DNA of 15,149 bases from Rickettsiales bacterium (GCA_947441895.1 CANEUT010000020.1:1-15149), one strand, 5' to 3'. Shown: positions 6,543-13,290, counted from the first letter of the stretch. Made by a program: numbers and translations. Notes: generated from the letters alone by a model not told the origin.

Positions 6543-6692
6543 ACAACGCCTCGCGCCGCTCTCGCGGGCTGATGGCTCGCTCGTCCAACTCGCTTCTTTA
6601 CTATTTCAGCACTCGAAGAGTACGTGCGTAGCCTTCCATGGCGAGCCGCGAAGCGCGGGGGTAAGCGTTAGCGTAGGGGACTGAGGTCCCCT
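6543..6692 (+). repeat. Dispersed repeat family B, fullest copy, between cinA and glmU
   Basis: The whole convergent gap after the cinA stop is one element. Its first part (6564-6593) matches 1395-1424 in opposite orientation (26 of 30). Its second part (6624-6647, starting GTGCGTAGCCTTCCATGG) matches 13085-13108 at 23 of 24 positions in the same orientation. It ends in a short hairpin at 6676-6691. This links the three loci as one family distinct from the GTCAT-type elements. Confidence 0.65.
6676..6691. terminator. Candidate bidirectional terminator hairpin between cinA and glmU
   Basis: GGGGAC/GTCCCC with a 4-nt loop, placed in the gap between two convergent genes and six nt past the glmU stop. 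The plus-strand tail (CTTCAAATTATTT) is only weakly T-rich and the minus-strand tail has none, so termination efficiency is uncertain. It is also the end of a repeat element, which is an alternative reason for its presence. Confidence 0.4.
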
Positions 6693-6697
6693 TCAAA

Positions 6698-8053
6698 TTA
6701 TTTCTTCTTCTGCTTCGCGCGGAAGGTTTTTGCCCAATCTTCTTTTTGCTCAGGCTTGGTGCGGCCAATGGCCAGCGCGTCGGCGGCGATATTTTCAGTA
6801 ATTACCGAACCGGCAGCTACCATGGCGCCATCACCAATGGCAACCGGCGCAATCAATAGGCTGTTGGAACCAACAAACACCTCGCGGCCAATCACCGTTT
6901 TGTGCTTGTTATAACCATCGTAGTTGCAGGTAATGGTGCCCGCGCCAATGTTGGTTTGTTCGCCAATGGTGGAATCACCAATATAGCTGAGGTGGCGAAT
7001 TTTTGTGCCAACACCAATGACGCTGCTTTTGACTTCAACAAAATTACCAACATGCACATCATCACCCAAATTTGACCCGGGGCGCAGCCGCGCAAAGGGG
7101 CCAACAAACGTATCTTTGCCAATCGTGGCACCTTCAATATGGCTAAACGCCTTGATGTGCGCGCCATCACCAATGCTCACACCGGGGCCAAAAAACACAT
7201 TCGGTTCAATCAACACGTCGCGACCAATTTTTGTATCAGCGGCGAAGAACACACTGTCGGGGTCAACCAGCGTGGCGCCATTATTCATGTGGGTTTGGCG
7301 CGCGCGGAATTGAAAAATGGCTTCGGCGGTGGCCAGCTCGCTGCGCGAATTCACACCCAGCACTTCGTCCTCGTCACCCTCAACGGCAACCGCGTGATAG
7401 CCCATGGTTTTGGCCAGCGCCACCACATCGGTCAGGTAATATTCGTGGTTGGCATTTTTATTGTCGATTTTTTCAAGCAGCTTCCACGCAAGCGGTGCGC
7501 GCAGCGCCATCACGCCCGAATTGCACAGCTCAATCGCCAGCTCATCATCGCTCGCATCTTTGGCTTCCACAATACGTTCCAGCGTGCCATCGTCAGCCTC
7601 TACCAAGCGCCCATAAGCGCCCGGGTCATCGGGCGTGAAGCCCAGCACGGCCACCGCGCATTTGGCATCATCTTCCACCGCGTCAATCAGTCGGCGCAAG
7701 GTATCGGCGCTGATGAGCGGCGTGTCGCCATAAAGCACCAGCATAATGCCATCAAAATTCGTGCATGCCTGTTTGGCGGCAAGCACGGCATGGCCGGTGC
7801 CCAGTTGCTCTTTCTGAATGGCCACATCCACATCGCCCGCCATATCACGCCCAACTTGCACCACTTGGTCCATGCCCGGCGCCACCACCAGCGCAATCGG
7901 CGCGGCATCCACCTCCAGCGCGCGGCTCACCACATGCCCCACCATGGGCATGCCCGCTACGGTGTGCATCACCTTCGGCAGCGATGATTTCATGCGTGTG
8001 CCTTTGCCCGCAGCAAGAATAATGGCGGCAATGGGGGTAGATGTTTTAGACAT
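6698..8053 (-). CDS. glmU: Bifunctional GlmU: glucosamine-1-phosphate acetyltransferase / GlcNAc-1-P uridyltransferase
   Basis: Makes UDP-GlcNAc for peptidoglycan and lipopolysaccharide. Counted from the ATG at 8053 the protein has 451 residues, close to E. coli's 456. The N-terminal uridyltransferase shows ILAAGKGTRMKSSLPKVMH, VLYGDTPLI, a GAYGRLVE segment and the ELCNSGVMA region. The C-terminal half is a left-handed beta helix with many hexapeptide repeats (IGKDTF, VGPFAR, IGDSTI, IGAGTI) and the acetyltransferase motif KIRHLSYIGD containing the catalytic histidine, then GTITCNYDGYNKHKT. The start at 8053 is chosen over the in-frame ATG at 8101 because CGAGG lies 6 nt upstream and the protein then begins in the family-typical way. 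It is divergent from rmuC across a 66-nt gap and is probably transcribed alone. Confidence 0.96.
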   Translation of the reverse strand: MSKTSTPIAAIILAAGKGTRMKSSLPKVMHTVAGMPMVGHVVSRALEVDAAPIALVVAPGMDQVVQVGRDMAGDVDVAIQKEQLGTGHAVLAAKQACTNFDGIMLVLYGDTPLISADTLRRLIDAVEDDAKCAVAVLGFTPDDPGAYGRLVEADDGTLERIVEAKDASDDELAIELCNSGVMALRAPLAWKLLEKIDNKNANHEYYLTDVVALAKTMGYHAVAVEGDEDEVLGVNSRSELATAEAIFQFRARQTHMNNGATLVDPDSVFFAADTKIGRDVLIEPNVFFGPGVSIGDGAHIKAFSHIEGATIGKDTFVGPFARLRPGSNLGDDVHVGNFVEVKSSVIGVGTKIRHLSYIGDSTIGEQTNIGAGTITCNYDGYNKHKTVIGREVFVGSNSLLIAPVAIGDGAMVAAGSVITENIAADALAIGRTKPEQKEDWAKTFRAKQKKK

Positions 8054-8119
8054 AGAAAACCTCGTGAAACATTGGCGCGACAGTGCTATGCTCTGCCCCA
8101 CTAGTCAAGGGAGATGCTT

Positions 8120-9481
8120 ATGTTAGCCGCGGTTTTAGCAGTTTTTTGCGCGCTTTTATGCGTGGTGGTGTTTGTGGTGTGGCGCGGCAAAGCGACACTG
8201 GAAGACAGGCTGCGGCAGGAGCTAACATTGCGCGCCACGGCCGAGGCAACGCTGGCGCAGATCGAGCAAGATTATCAGAACACGAAAGATGATGCGGCGA
8301 CGGCGCAACGCGCACTCTCGCTTGCTGAAAAGAACGAAGCGCTTGCCTTGCAAAAGGTGGAAGCCGCCGAAATTCGCCTGCGCGATTTTGAACAATTGCG
8401 CACCCAGTTCGAGCAATATGCCAAAGCAGCGGCGCTCGAAACCGGTAATCAGCTGAGCAATAAACTGATGGCCGACCATGTGCGTGCGCGTGAGGAAACC
8501 CACAAACAGTTCGAGCAATTCACCAAAACCGCGCGCGATGAATTGCTGCTTAAGCAACAGGAACTGGCCACCACGCTGGGCGCGGTGCAAGGCCAGGTGA
8601 ATGATTCGAAAAGCCAGCTTTCAACCCTGGTGCGCGCCATGCAAAACCCCATCGGCGCCGGTGCTGAGGGTGAAATGATTATGGGTAATATTCTTCAGCA
8701 ATATGGGTTCACGCTAGGGGTTGATTATGAGCTTCAGGTGCATCTCGCCGCGGATGAGGGAAGCCTGCGGCCTGACTGCGTGGTCTATATGCCGCATCAG
8801 CATGCCATCATTGTTGATTCCAAAGCCAGCCAGCATATCTTCGCGCTGTTTCGTGCCGAAGGTACGCCCGAGTTCGACAGCGCATTTAAAGAAATCCAGT
8901 CATCCATGCGCGCTCACGCCAAAGCGCTGGGTGGCAAGGCCTATCAAGATAATCTGCGCAAGTTGAAGAACCGTCACGGCGAACCCATCACCCGCACCAC
9001 GCTGGTGATGTTTATTCCCAACGACGAGGTGGTGACGCGGCTGATGCAGAAAGACCCCAACCTCATGCAATATATGCGTGAGCATGACATTGTGCTGGCC
9101 GGTCCGGTCACGCTGTCGGGCATTTTCCTCACTGCCCGTGCACTGGTGCGCGAAGCGAAGCAGATTGATGAGCACCACGCCATTTTAGAACTCACCAGTG
9201 AACTGATGGCCGATTTAATTACCGCGCTGGGTTACGCGGAAGATGTCATGAAGGGCATTCGTGGCAGCGCGGCGGCGTATGATAAATTCGCGGGCTCCAT
9301 CAACCGCGGGGTGATGGCGCGCCTGAAACGCTTGGCTGCCAAAGGCGTGCGTCCATCGAAAAACAAACAGTTGCCCACCAGTTTACCCCGCTATGAAATT
9401 ATCAAACAAGACGAAGTCTTGCAGGGTGAGGCCGATGAGGTGGTGGAAGTGCTGAGCATTACGAAAGAAAACGTAGCGTAG
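8120..9481 (+). CDS. rmuC: RmuC family protein (membrane-anchored DNA recombination factor)
   Basis: RmuC proteins limit recombination at inverted repeats and carry a nuclease-like core; the biochemical activity is poorly defined. The 453 residues begin with a membrane anchor (about 2-20, LAAVLAVFCALLCVVVFVVW), then a long coiled coil (about 24-180) rich in A, E, Q and K. The RmuC core (about 185-400) has NPIGAGAEGEMIMGNIL, RPDCVVYMPHQHAIIVDSKAS with PD-(D/E)XK-like Asp and DSK residues, TLVMFIPNDEVV and GPVTLSGIFLTARAL. ATG at 8120 is chosen over ATG at 8114 because AAGGGAG (8107-8113) then sits 6 nt away instead of touching the start. Its presence is notable in a window so rich in inverted repeats, given the described role at such repeats, but no direct link is shown. 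Confidence 0.93.
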   Translation: MLAAVLAVFCALLCVVVFVVWRGKATLEDRLRQELTLRATAEATLAQIEQDYQNTKDDAATAQRALSLAEKNEALALQKVEAAEIRLRDFEQLRTQFEQYAKAAALETGNQLSNKLMADHVRAREETHKQFEQFTKTARDELLLKQQELATTLGAVQGQVNDSKSQLSTLVRAMQNPIGAGAEGEMIMGNILQQYGFTLGVDYELQVHLAADEGSLRPDCVVYMPHQHAIIVDSKASQHIFALFRAEGTPEFDSAFKEIQSSMRAHAKALGGKAYQDNLRKLKNRHGEPITRTTLVMFIPNDEVVTRLMQKDPNLMQYMREHDIVLAGPVTLSGIFLTARALVREAKQIDEHHAILELTSELMADLITALGYAEDVMKGIRGSAAAYDKFAGSINRGVMARLKRLAAKGVRPSKNKQLPTSLPRYEIIKQDEVLQGEADEVVEVLSITKENVA

Positions 9482-9490
9482 AACTCCTCT

Positions 9491-9572
9491 GTCATCCCGG
9501 CCTTGTGCCGGGATCCAGCGGTTGAGCTGGTGCAGGTGGATGGGCTGGACACCGGGACAAGCCCGGTGTGAC
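9491..9572. repeat. GTCAT-type palindromic element, left copy flanking the GIY-YIG gene
   Basis: An 82-bp element bounded by GTCATCCCGG and CCCGGTGTGAC. The left hairpin is CCCGGC/GCCGGG around CTTGT; the right hairpin is ACCGGG/CCCGGT; the centre has ATCCA and TGGAC. It matches the element at 9873-9954 at 72 of 82 positions in the same orientation and with identical length. It starts 9 nt after the rmuC stop and ends 14 nt before the ATG of the GIY-YIG gene. Confidence 0.85.
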
Positions 9573-9586
9573 AGGTGGTGAGTGTT

Positions 9587-9871
9587 ATGTATTTTGTTTA
9601 CATTCTTGCGTCGGGCCGTAACGGAACGTTTTATGTGGGCATCACACGCGATGTTGCACGACGAACCTATGAGCACAAGCATGATGTGGTCGATGGATTT
9701 ACCAGAAAATATGGCGTTCACCGCCTCGTTTACTATGAAATACATGACGATGTTCACCAAGCCTTGCGCCGTGAGAAATCAATCAAACGCTGGCGACGGA
9801 GCATGAAGATGGAAATGATCGAACGGCTGAATCCTGAGTGGAATGATTTGTACGCTGACCTCAACCAGTAA
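9587..9871 (+). CDS. Small GIY-YIG domain endonuclease (URI/COG2827 type)
   Basis: A 94-residue stand-alone GIY-YIG nuclease. The start MYFVYILASGRNGTFYVGIT carries the two tyrosine strands of the fold (VYI and YVG), followed by RDVARRTYEHK with the conserved Arg and His, and YYEIHDDVHQALRREKSIKRWRR with the conserved catalytic Glu in the REKxIKxWRR stretch; it ends NPEWNDLY, typical of this subfamily. All key residues appear present. ATG at 9587 with GGTGAG 4 nt upstream is preferred; GTG at 9575 is an alternative. The gene exactly fills the space between two 82-bp palindromic repeats: 14 nt from the left one, and the right one starts 1 nt after the TAA. A Neisseria member of this family (Ssn) has been reported to cut single-stranded DNA at a genomic repeat, which makes the flanking repeats candidate targets. 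Biological role here is unknown. Confidence 0.9.
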   Translation: MYFVYILASGRNGTFYVGITRDVARRTYEHKHDVVDGFTRKYGVHRLVYYEIHDDVHQALRREKSIKRWRRSMKMEMIERLNPEWNDLYADLNQ

Positions 9872-9872
9872 T

Positions 9873-9954
9873 GTCATCCCGGCCTTGTGCCGGGATCCGG
9901 CCGTTGGGCTGGCGCAAGCGTATGGGCTGGACCCCGGGATGAGCCCGGGGTGAC
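9873..9954. repeat. GTCAT-type palindromic element, right copy flanking the GIY-YIG gene
   Basis: An 82-bp direct copy of the element at 9491-9572 (10 mismatches). The left hairpin is identical in both copies for the first 26 bp. The right hairpin here is CCCCGGG/CCCGGGG. Several differences are compensatory: TGGAC-ACCGGG with CCCGGT in one copy, TGGAC-CCCGGG with CCCGGG in the other, so pairing is kept. It also ends 2 nt before the recR stop codon and may serve as a convergent transcription stop. Confidence 0.85.
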
Positions 9955-9956
9955 AT

Positions 9957-10550
9957 TTAATACGCCAATCGCGCATTCAGCGCGGCGCTGAGGGTGCCGT
10001 CATCCATATAATCCAGCTCGCCACCCATGGGAATGCCGTGGGCCAGTTTGGTGATGGTGACGTTCTCATCGTGCAAGCGTTCCGCCACATAATGCGCGGT
10101 GGTTTGGCCCGCTACGGTGGCGGAAAGCGCCAGAATCATTTCTTTCACCTCATCGGCTTTCACGCGGGCCAGCAACTGGTCAATGCGCAAGGCTTCCGGC
10201 CCGCGCCCATCCATGGCACTCAGCGTTCCGCCCAGCACATGGTAGCGGCCTTTAAAGGCGCGGCTACGCTCCATGGCCCACACATCGGCCACGTCTTCCA
10301 CCACGCAGATGAGCGATGCATCGCGCTTCTCATCGCTGCAAATTTGGCAGGGGTCCACCTCATCGAGCGCGCCGCAGCTGCTGCAGGTTTTCACCTGCTC
10401 CAGCGCGGCGTTGAGTGCCGATACCAATGTGGGAATGCGTTGTGTTTTTTGCCGCAATAAATTCAGCGCCAGCCGCCGCGCCGAACGTGGACCAACCCCC
10501 GGCAGTTTCGCCAGTTCATTAATGAGGCGTTCGATGGTGGAGGTGGACAT
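9957..10550 (-). CDS. recR: Recombination mediator protein RecR
   Basis: Works with RecF and RecO to load RecA on single-stranded gaps. The 197 residues match the family length. In order: a helix-hairpin-helix region with LAKLPGVGPRSARRLAL (13-29), the zinc finger CSSCG...CQIC (four cysteines, about 56-71), and a Toprim domain with ICVVEDVADVWAMERS (about 81-96) and GRYHVLGGTLSAMDGRGPE, then a C-terminal Walker-B-like and dimer segment ending LNARLAY. ATG at 10550 gives the standard N-terminus; the Shine-Dalgarno is weak (AGAAAG). It is the last gene of the dnaX-ybaB-recR block, 158 nt after ybaB, with a GTCAT-type repeat filling that gap up to 16 nt before its start. Confidence 0.96.
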   Translation of the reverse strand: MSTSTIERLINELAKLPGVGPRSARRLALNLLRQKTQRIPTLVSALNAALEQVKTCSSCGALDEVDPCQICSDEKRDASLICVVEDVADVWAMERSRAFKGRYHVLGGTLSAMDGRGPEALRIDQLLARVKADEVKEMILALSATVAGQTTAHYVAERLHDENVTITKLAHGIPMGGELDYMDDGTLSAALNARLAY

Positions 10551-10566
10551 AGGCTAGCTTTCTATC

Positions 10567-10704
10567 GTCATTGCGAGGAGGCGTAGCCGACGTGGCAATC
10601 CACCTGCTTTGTAGCCAAAATGGATTGGCTCGAGATTAACGAAGAGGTTCTTTGTCTCGCCTCTCTCGCTATGCTCGGGTGCTTCGCTATGCGCTCGCAA
10701 TGAC
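10567..10704. repeat. GTCATTGCGAG palindromic element between ybaB and recR
   Basis: A 138-bp element with perfect 11-bp terminal inverted repeats (GTCATTGCGAG at 10567-10577, CTCGCAATGAC at 10694-10704). Internal pairs follow the common scaffold: ATTGC/GCAAT in the left arm, ATCCA/TGGAT in the centre (10598-10602, 10621-10625) and ATTG/CAAT closing the right arm. It contains GGCGTAGCC, a motif also seen in repeat family B. Elements beginning with this sequence occur in other alphaproteobacteria, including Rickettsiales, as recalled from general knowledge. Confidence 0.8.
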
Positions 10705-10708
10705 AAAA

Positions 10709-11029
10709 CTAAAACGGTAACTTCAAGCCCGCTGGCAAATTCATGCCACCGGTCAGGCTGCCCATGGCATCATTCATGGCGGCGTCGGCTTTATCTTTCG
10801 CGTCACGGTGCGCCAGGGTGATGAGGTCTTCCAGCATGTCTTTTTCATCGGCGTTGAGCAGCGTGCCATCCAGCGTGATGCCGGTGAGGTGGCCTTTGCC
10901 GGTCAGCTTCAGCTTCACCGCGCCGCCGCCTGCGGTTCCTTCAAACTCGCGCGCTTCCATTTCACTTTGCAGCTCGCCCAGCTTGGCTTGCATTTGTTGG
11001 GCTTGTTTCATCATTTTTGCGATATTCAC
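10709..11029 (-). CDS. ybaB: Nucleoid-associated protein, YbaB/EbfC family
   Basis: A 106-residue DNA-binding protein thought to coat the nucleoid; the gene between dnaX and recR is conserved in most bacteria. It begins MNIAKMMKQAQQMQAKLGELQSEM, the typical N-terminal helix, then FEGTAGGGAVKLKLTGKGHLTGI beta strands, and ends NLPAGLKLPF, the usual family tail. The start is GTG at 11029 with AGGAG 7 nt upstream, a clear ribosome site. It is followed by recR after a repeat element and preceded by dnaX with another repeat between. Confidence 0.96.
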   Translation of the reverse strand: MNIAKMMKQAQQMQAKLGELQSEMEAREFEGTAGGGAVKLKLTGKGHLTGITLDGTLLNADEKDMLEDLITLAHRDAKDKADAAMNDAMGSLTGGMNLPAGLKLPF

Positions 11030-11051
11030 AGTATGACTCCTCTTTTATAGT

Positions 11052-11204
11052 GTCATCCCGGTTTGCGGAGCAGGAGCGCAGCAATACCGGGATCCAGTCT
11101 TGATGCAATGTCAGGAGACATGGCATCAACGCAAAACTCCTACTGAAGTTTTGCTATTCTGGATACCGGATAAATTTTTCTCCTGAAAAATTTTCCGGTA
11201 TGAC
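11052..11204. repeat. GTCAT-type palindromic element, long form with nested hairpins, between dnaX and ybaB
   Basis: A 153-bp element bounded by GTCATCCCGG and CCGGTATGAC with central ATCCA (11092-11096) and TGGAT (11160-11164). Three extra hairpins are inserted: TGATGC.ATGTC/GACAT.GCATCA (11101-11128), GCAAAACT/AGTTTTGC (11131-11154), and a 16-bp stem whose inner part is AAATTTTTC/GAAAAATTT (11164-11200). Same scaffold as the 82-bp elements at 9491 and 9873 but with longer arms. Confidence 0.8.
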
Positions 11205-11213
11205 AGGATTAGG

Positions 11214-12971
11214 TTAGTTGGTTTTATTCGGTATAAAATCAATGAGCTGCGCATCGGGGAAAATTTCCAGTGCGGCTTGAACTTTTGGGTGTTGGCTAGC
11301 AAAATCACGCGCTTGTTTGGCGCTCGCGCTGCGTTGTTCACGCACGCTGGGTTCGCCCTCGGCCGCTTCGTTATACACCATCGCCCAGCGATTGCCGGTC
11401 CACTCACCAAGGCGGCGGCTGATGCGGGCGGGCACATCAGCGTTCATGTGCGAAATGGGCTTCACCTCAAGCCGGCCATTGGCAAAGCTGACAAGACGCA
11501 TATCGTTGATGAGGTGCGAGGCCAGCACGGCTTCACGTTTTTGCTCGAACAGCGTCACCACCTCGGCAAAGCTGTGAAGTTCAATCACGGGCTGCGGCTC
11601 AATTTTCACGGCGGCGGCGGTGGCGCCGTGGTTCGCGCTCATCACCGTGGTGGAGCTGGCAATGGCGCTGGCATGGCCACCGTTTGATGCCACGCTCACT
11701 TGCGGTTGCAAGCTGGTGGTGGGTGCCGAACGCACGGGTGATGGCGTTGCCGGCGCGCTGTGTTGAAGCGTGCGCACCAGTTCCGCGGGTGTTGGCAGTG
11801 CGCTCGCATAGCCAAGGCGCACCAGAATCATTTCCAGCGTGGCAGCACCATGCGCGGCATGGCGCATTTCTTCCGCCCCTTTGGTTAGAATTTGCCATGC
11901 GCGGGTGAGGGCAGGCACGCTCAGCGTCTCGGCCATTTCTTTTGCCAGCGCTTGTTCGGCGGGGGAGTAATTCAAGTTGGTTACCAGCGCGGGTGCCACC
12001 ACAATGCGGGTGAGGTAATGGGTAATATCGAGCAAATCGGCCAGCAGCATGGAAGCATCGGCCCCTTGCGTGTGCAGGCGTTGCGCGGCCGCGAGGGCTT
12101 CTTCCGTTTTGCCGCCGAACAGCAATTTCAGCAGGCTGAAACTTTGCGTTTTATCGGCGAGACCCAACATGTCGCGCACGGATTCCGCGTTGATGCTGAT
12201 ATTCCCCGCCGCATCGGTATGCATGGCGATGGCTTGATCGAGCAGCGACAGCGAATCACGCACTGAACCTTCGGCGGCGGCGGCAAGCAGCGTGGCACAA
12301 TCCTCGGGAAGCTGAATGCTTTCTTTGGCGGCGACATTAACTAAATGCGCACTTAGTGCGTCCATCTCCACGCGCTTCAGGTCGAACTTCTGGCAGCGCG
12401 AAATAATGGTGACGGGAATTTTGCGGGTTTCCGTCGTCGCGAAAATAAACTTCACATGCGGCGGTGGTTCTTCCAGTGTTTTCAGAATGGCGTTAAACGC
12501 GCTCTTACTCAGCATGTGCACTTCGTCGATGATATAGACTTTGTAGCGCGCGCTGACAGGGGCATATTGCACGGAATCAATCAAATCGCGCATGTTGTCG
12601 ACGCCGGTGTTGCTGGCGGCATCCATCTCAATCACATCCACATGGCGGTCTTCGGCAATGGCGATGCAGTTGCTGCACACGCCGCAGGGTGTCGTTGTCG
12701 GTTCACCATTTCCATCAGGCCCGATGCAGTTGAGCCCGCGGGCAATAATGCGTGCCGTGGTAGTTTTGCCAATACCGCGAATGCCCGTCAGCAAAAACGC
12801 ATGCGCAATGCGGCCACTGGCAAACGCATTGGTGAGGGTGCGCACCAGCACTTCCTGACCGATGAGATCAGCAAATGTCTGCGGGCGATATTTACGGGCT
12901 AAAACGCGATACATGGGCGGACGATAGTGTGCCGAGACGGTTGAGTCGAGAGGTGAGTGAAGGTTATTCAC
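11214..12971 (-). CDS. dnaX: DNA polymerase III subunit tau (and gamma)
   Basis: Clamp-loader ATPase that couples the replicative polymerases to the helicase. It has 585 residues from GTG at 12971; ATG at 12914 (starting MYRVLARKYRPQTF) is an alternative, and neither has a strong Shine-Dalgarno. AAA+ motifs: Walker A GIRGIGKT (63-70), the zinc module with Cys82, Cys96, Cys99 and Cys102, Walker B VYIIDEVHML (145-154) and SRCQKF (191-196). Domain III follows to about residue 385, then a low-complexity proline/serine/threonine linker (about 390-450) and a C-terminal tau region that binds polymerase. No A6G slippery sequence was seen, so a frameshifted gamma form is not predicted from this sequence. 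Upstream lies the SRP RNA gene, downstream ybaB and recR, an arrangement common in bacteria. Confidence 0.95.
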   Translation of the reverse strand: MNNLHSPLDSTVSAHYRPPMYRVLARKYRPQTFADLIGQEVLVRTLTNAFASGRIAHAFLLTGIRGIGKTTTARIIARGLNCIGPDGNGEPTTTPCGVCSNCIAIAEDRHVDVIEMDAASNTGVDNMRDLIDSVQYAPVSARYKVYIIDEVHMLSKSAFNAILKTLEEPPPHVKFIFATTETRKIPVTIISRCQKFDLKRVEMDALSAHLVNVAAKESIQLPEDCATLLAAAAEGSVRDSLSLLDQAIAMHTDAAGNISINAESVRDMLGLADKTQSFSLLKLLFGGKTEEALAAAQRLHTQGADASMLLADLLDITHYLTRIVVAPALVTNLNYSPAEQALAKEMAETLSVPALTRAWQILTKGAEEMRHAAHGAATLEMILVRLGYASALPTPAELVRTLQHSAPATPSPVRSAPTTSLQPQVSVASNGGHASAIASSTTVMSANHGATAAAVKIEPQPVIELHSFAEVVTLFEQKREAVLASHLINDMRLVSFANGRLEVKPISHMNADVPARISRRLGEWTGNRWAMVYNEAAEGEPSVREQRSASAKQARDFASQHPKVQAALEIFPDAQLIDFIPNKTN

Positions 12972-13020
12972 GGCCTAAGGAAAAAAACCAATGCGCGCCG
13001 GACGGGCTTTGCCCTCAAAC

Positions 13021-13159
13021 TCCCGCGCTTCGCGGCTCGCGCCGTAAAGCGCTACGCATGACTATTCAAACGGTTGTAGGGTTGGTGCGTAGCCTCCCAT
13101 GGCGAGCCGGAGCCGAAGGCGAACGAGGGGGAGCCGGTAGGCTGGGGGAACTTCCCCCA
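13021..13159 (+). repeat. Dispersed repeat family B, third copy, between dnaX and ffs
   Basis: Positions 13085-13108 match 6624-6647 at 23 of 24 positions in the same orientation. Both copies have ACTATTTCA or ACTATTCAA shortly before that core and a short G/C hairpin after it (here TGGGGGAA/TTCCCCCA, 13143-13159). The left part is rich in GCTTCGCGGCTCGCG, resembling the start of the 6543 copy but diverged. It lies upstream of the dnaX start. Confidence 0.55.
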
Positions 13160-13175
13160 TGCGAGCTTCGCTCGC

Positions 13176-13201
13176 TAAATAACGACCGCACTTCGTGCGG
13201 T
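13176..13201 (-). terminator. Candidate terminator of the SRP RNA gene
   Basis: Read on the minus strand, ACCGCAC-GAA-GTGCGGT forms a 7-bp hairpin directly after the 3' end of the SRP RNA core, followed by CGTTATTTAG, a moderately T-rich tail. A second small hairpin (GCGAG/CTCGC, 13161-13175) follows. Position fits termination of a short RNA; the T tract is weak. Confidence 0.5.
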
Positions 13202-13290
13202 GGCTGGCGGACGACCCGGTTACATATTCGATACGGTTGCTGCCTTTCGGCCCTGGCCGGGTTTTCAAAGGTCACCGTCCGCCGCCAGCC
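13202..13290 (-). ncRNA. ffs: Signal recognition particle 4.5S RNA
   Basis: RNA core of the SRP, which binds Ffh and targets membrane proteins such as PgpA or FtsK to the inner membrane. Read on the minus strand, the ends pair perfectly over 9 bp (GGCTGGCGG with CCGCCAGCC), and GGACG with CGTCC extends the helix. The apical domain IV shows CCAGGGCCGAAAGGCAGCA: the GAAA tetraloop, the symmetric loop (CAGG against AGCA) and the adjacent asymmetric loop expected for Ffh binding. At 89 nt it is a normal size for the short bacterial form, possibly a few nt longer at each end. SRP RNA upstream of dnaX is a known arrangement in many bacteria. No clear promoter was identified upstream. Confidence 0.88.

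Noticed and set aside
7139..7987. 282-codon plus-strand open frame
   Set aside because: Antisense shadow of glmU; histidine- and arginine-rich with no motif, while the minus strand encodes a full GlmU.
8054..8119. Promoter pair in the glmU-rmuC divergent gap (TATGCT at 8087-8092 as -10 for rmuC)
   Set aside because: No -35 element at a suitable distance; TTGGCG is only 9 nt away. The gap must hold promoters, but I cannot place them.
9491..9954. The two 82-bp repeats as a CRISPR array or as attachment sites of an integrated element
   Set aside because: Only two copies, each palindromic and longer than CRISPR repeats, with a gene as the only interval; no integrase or tRNA target is present.
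11214..12971. Programmed frameshift in dnaX giving a gamma subunit
   Set aside because: No A6G or comparable slippery run with a downstream stop was found on the coding strand.
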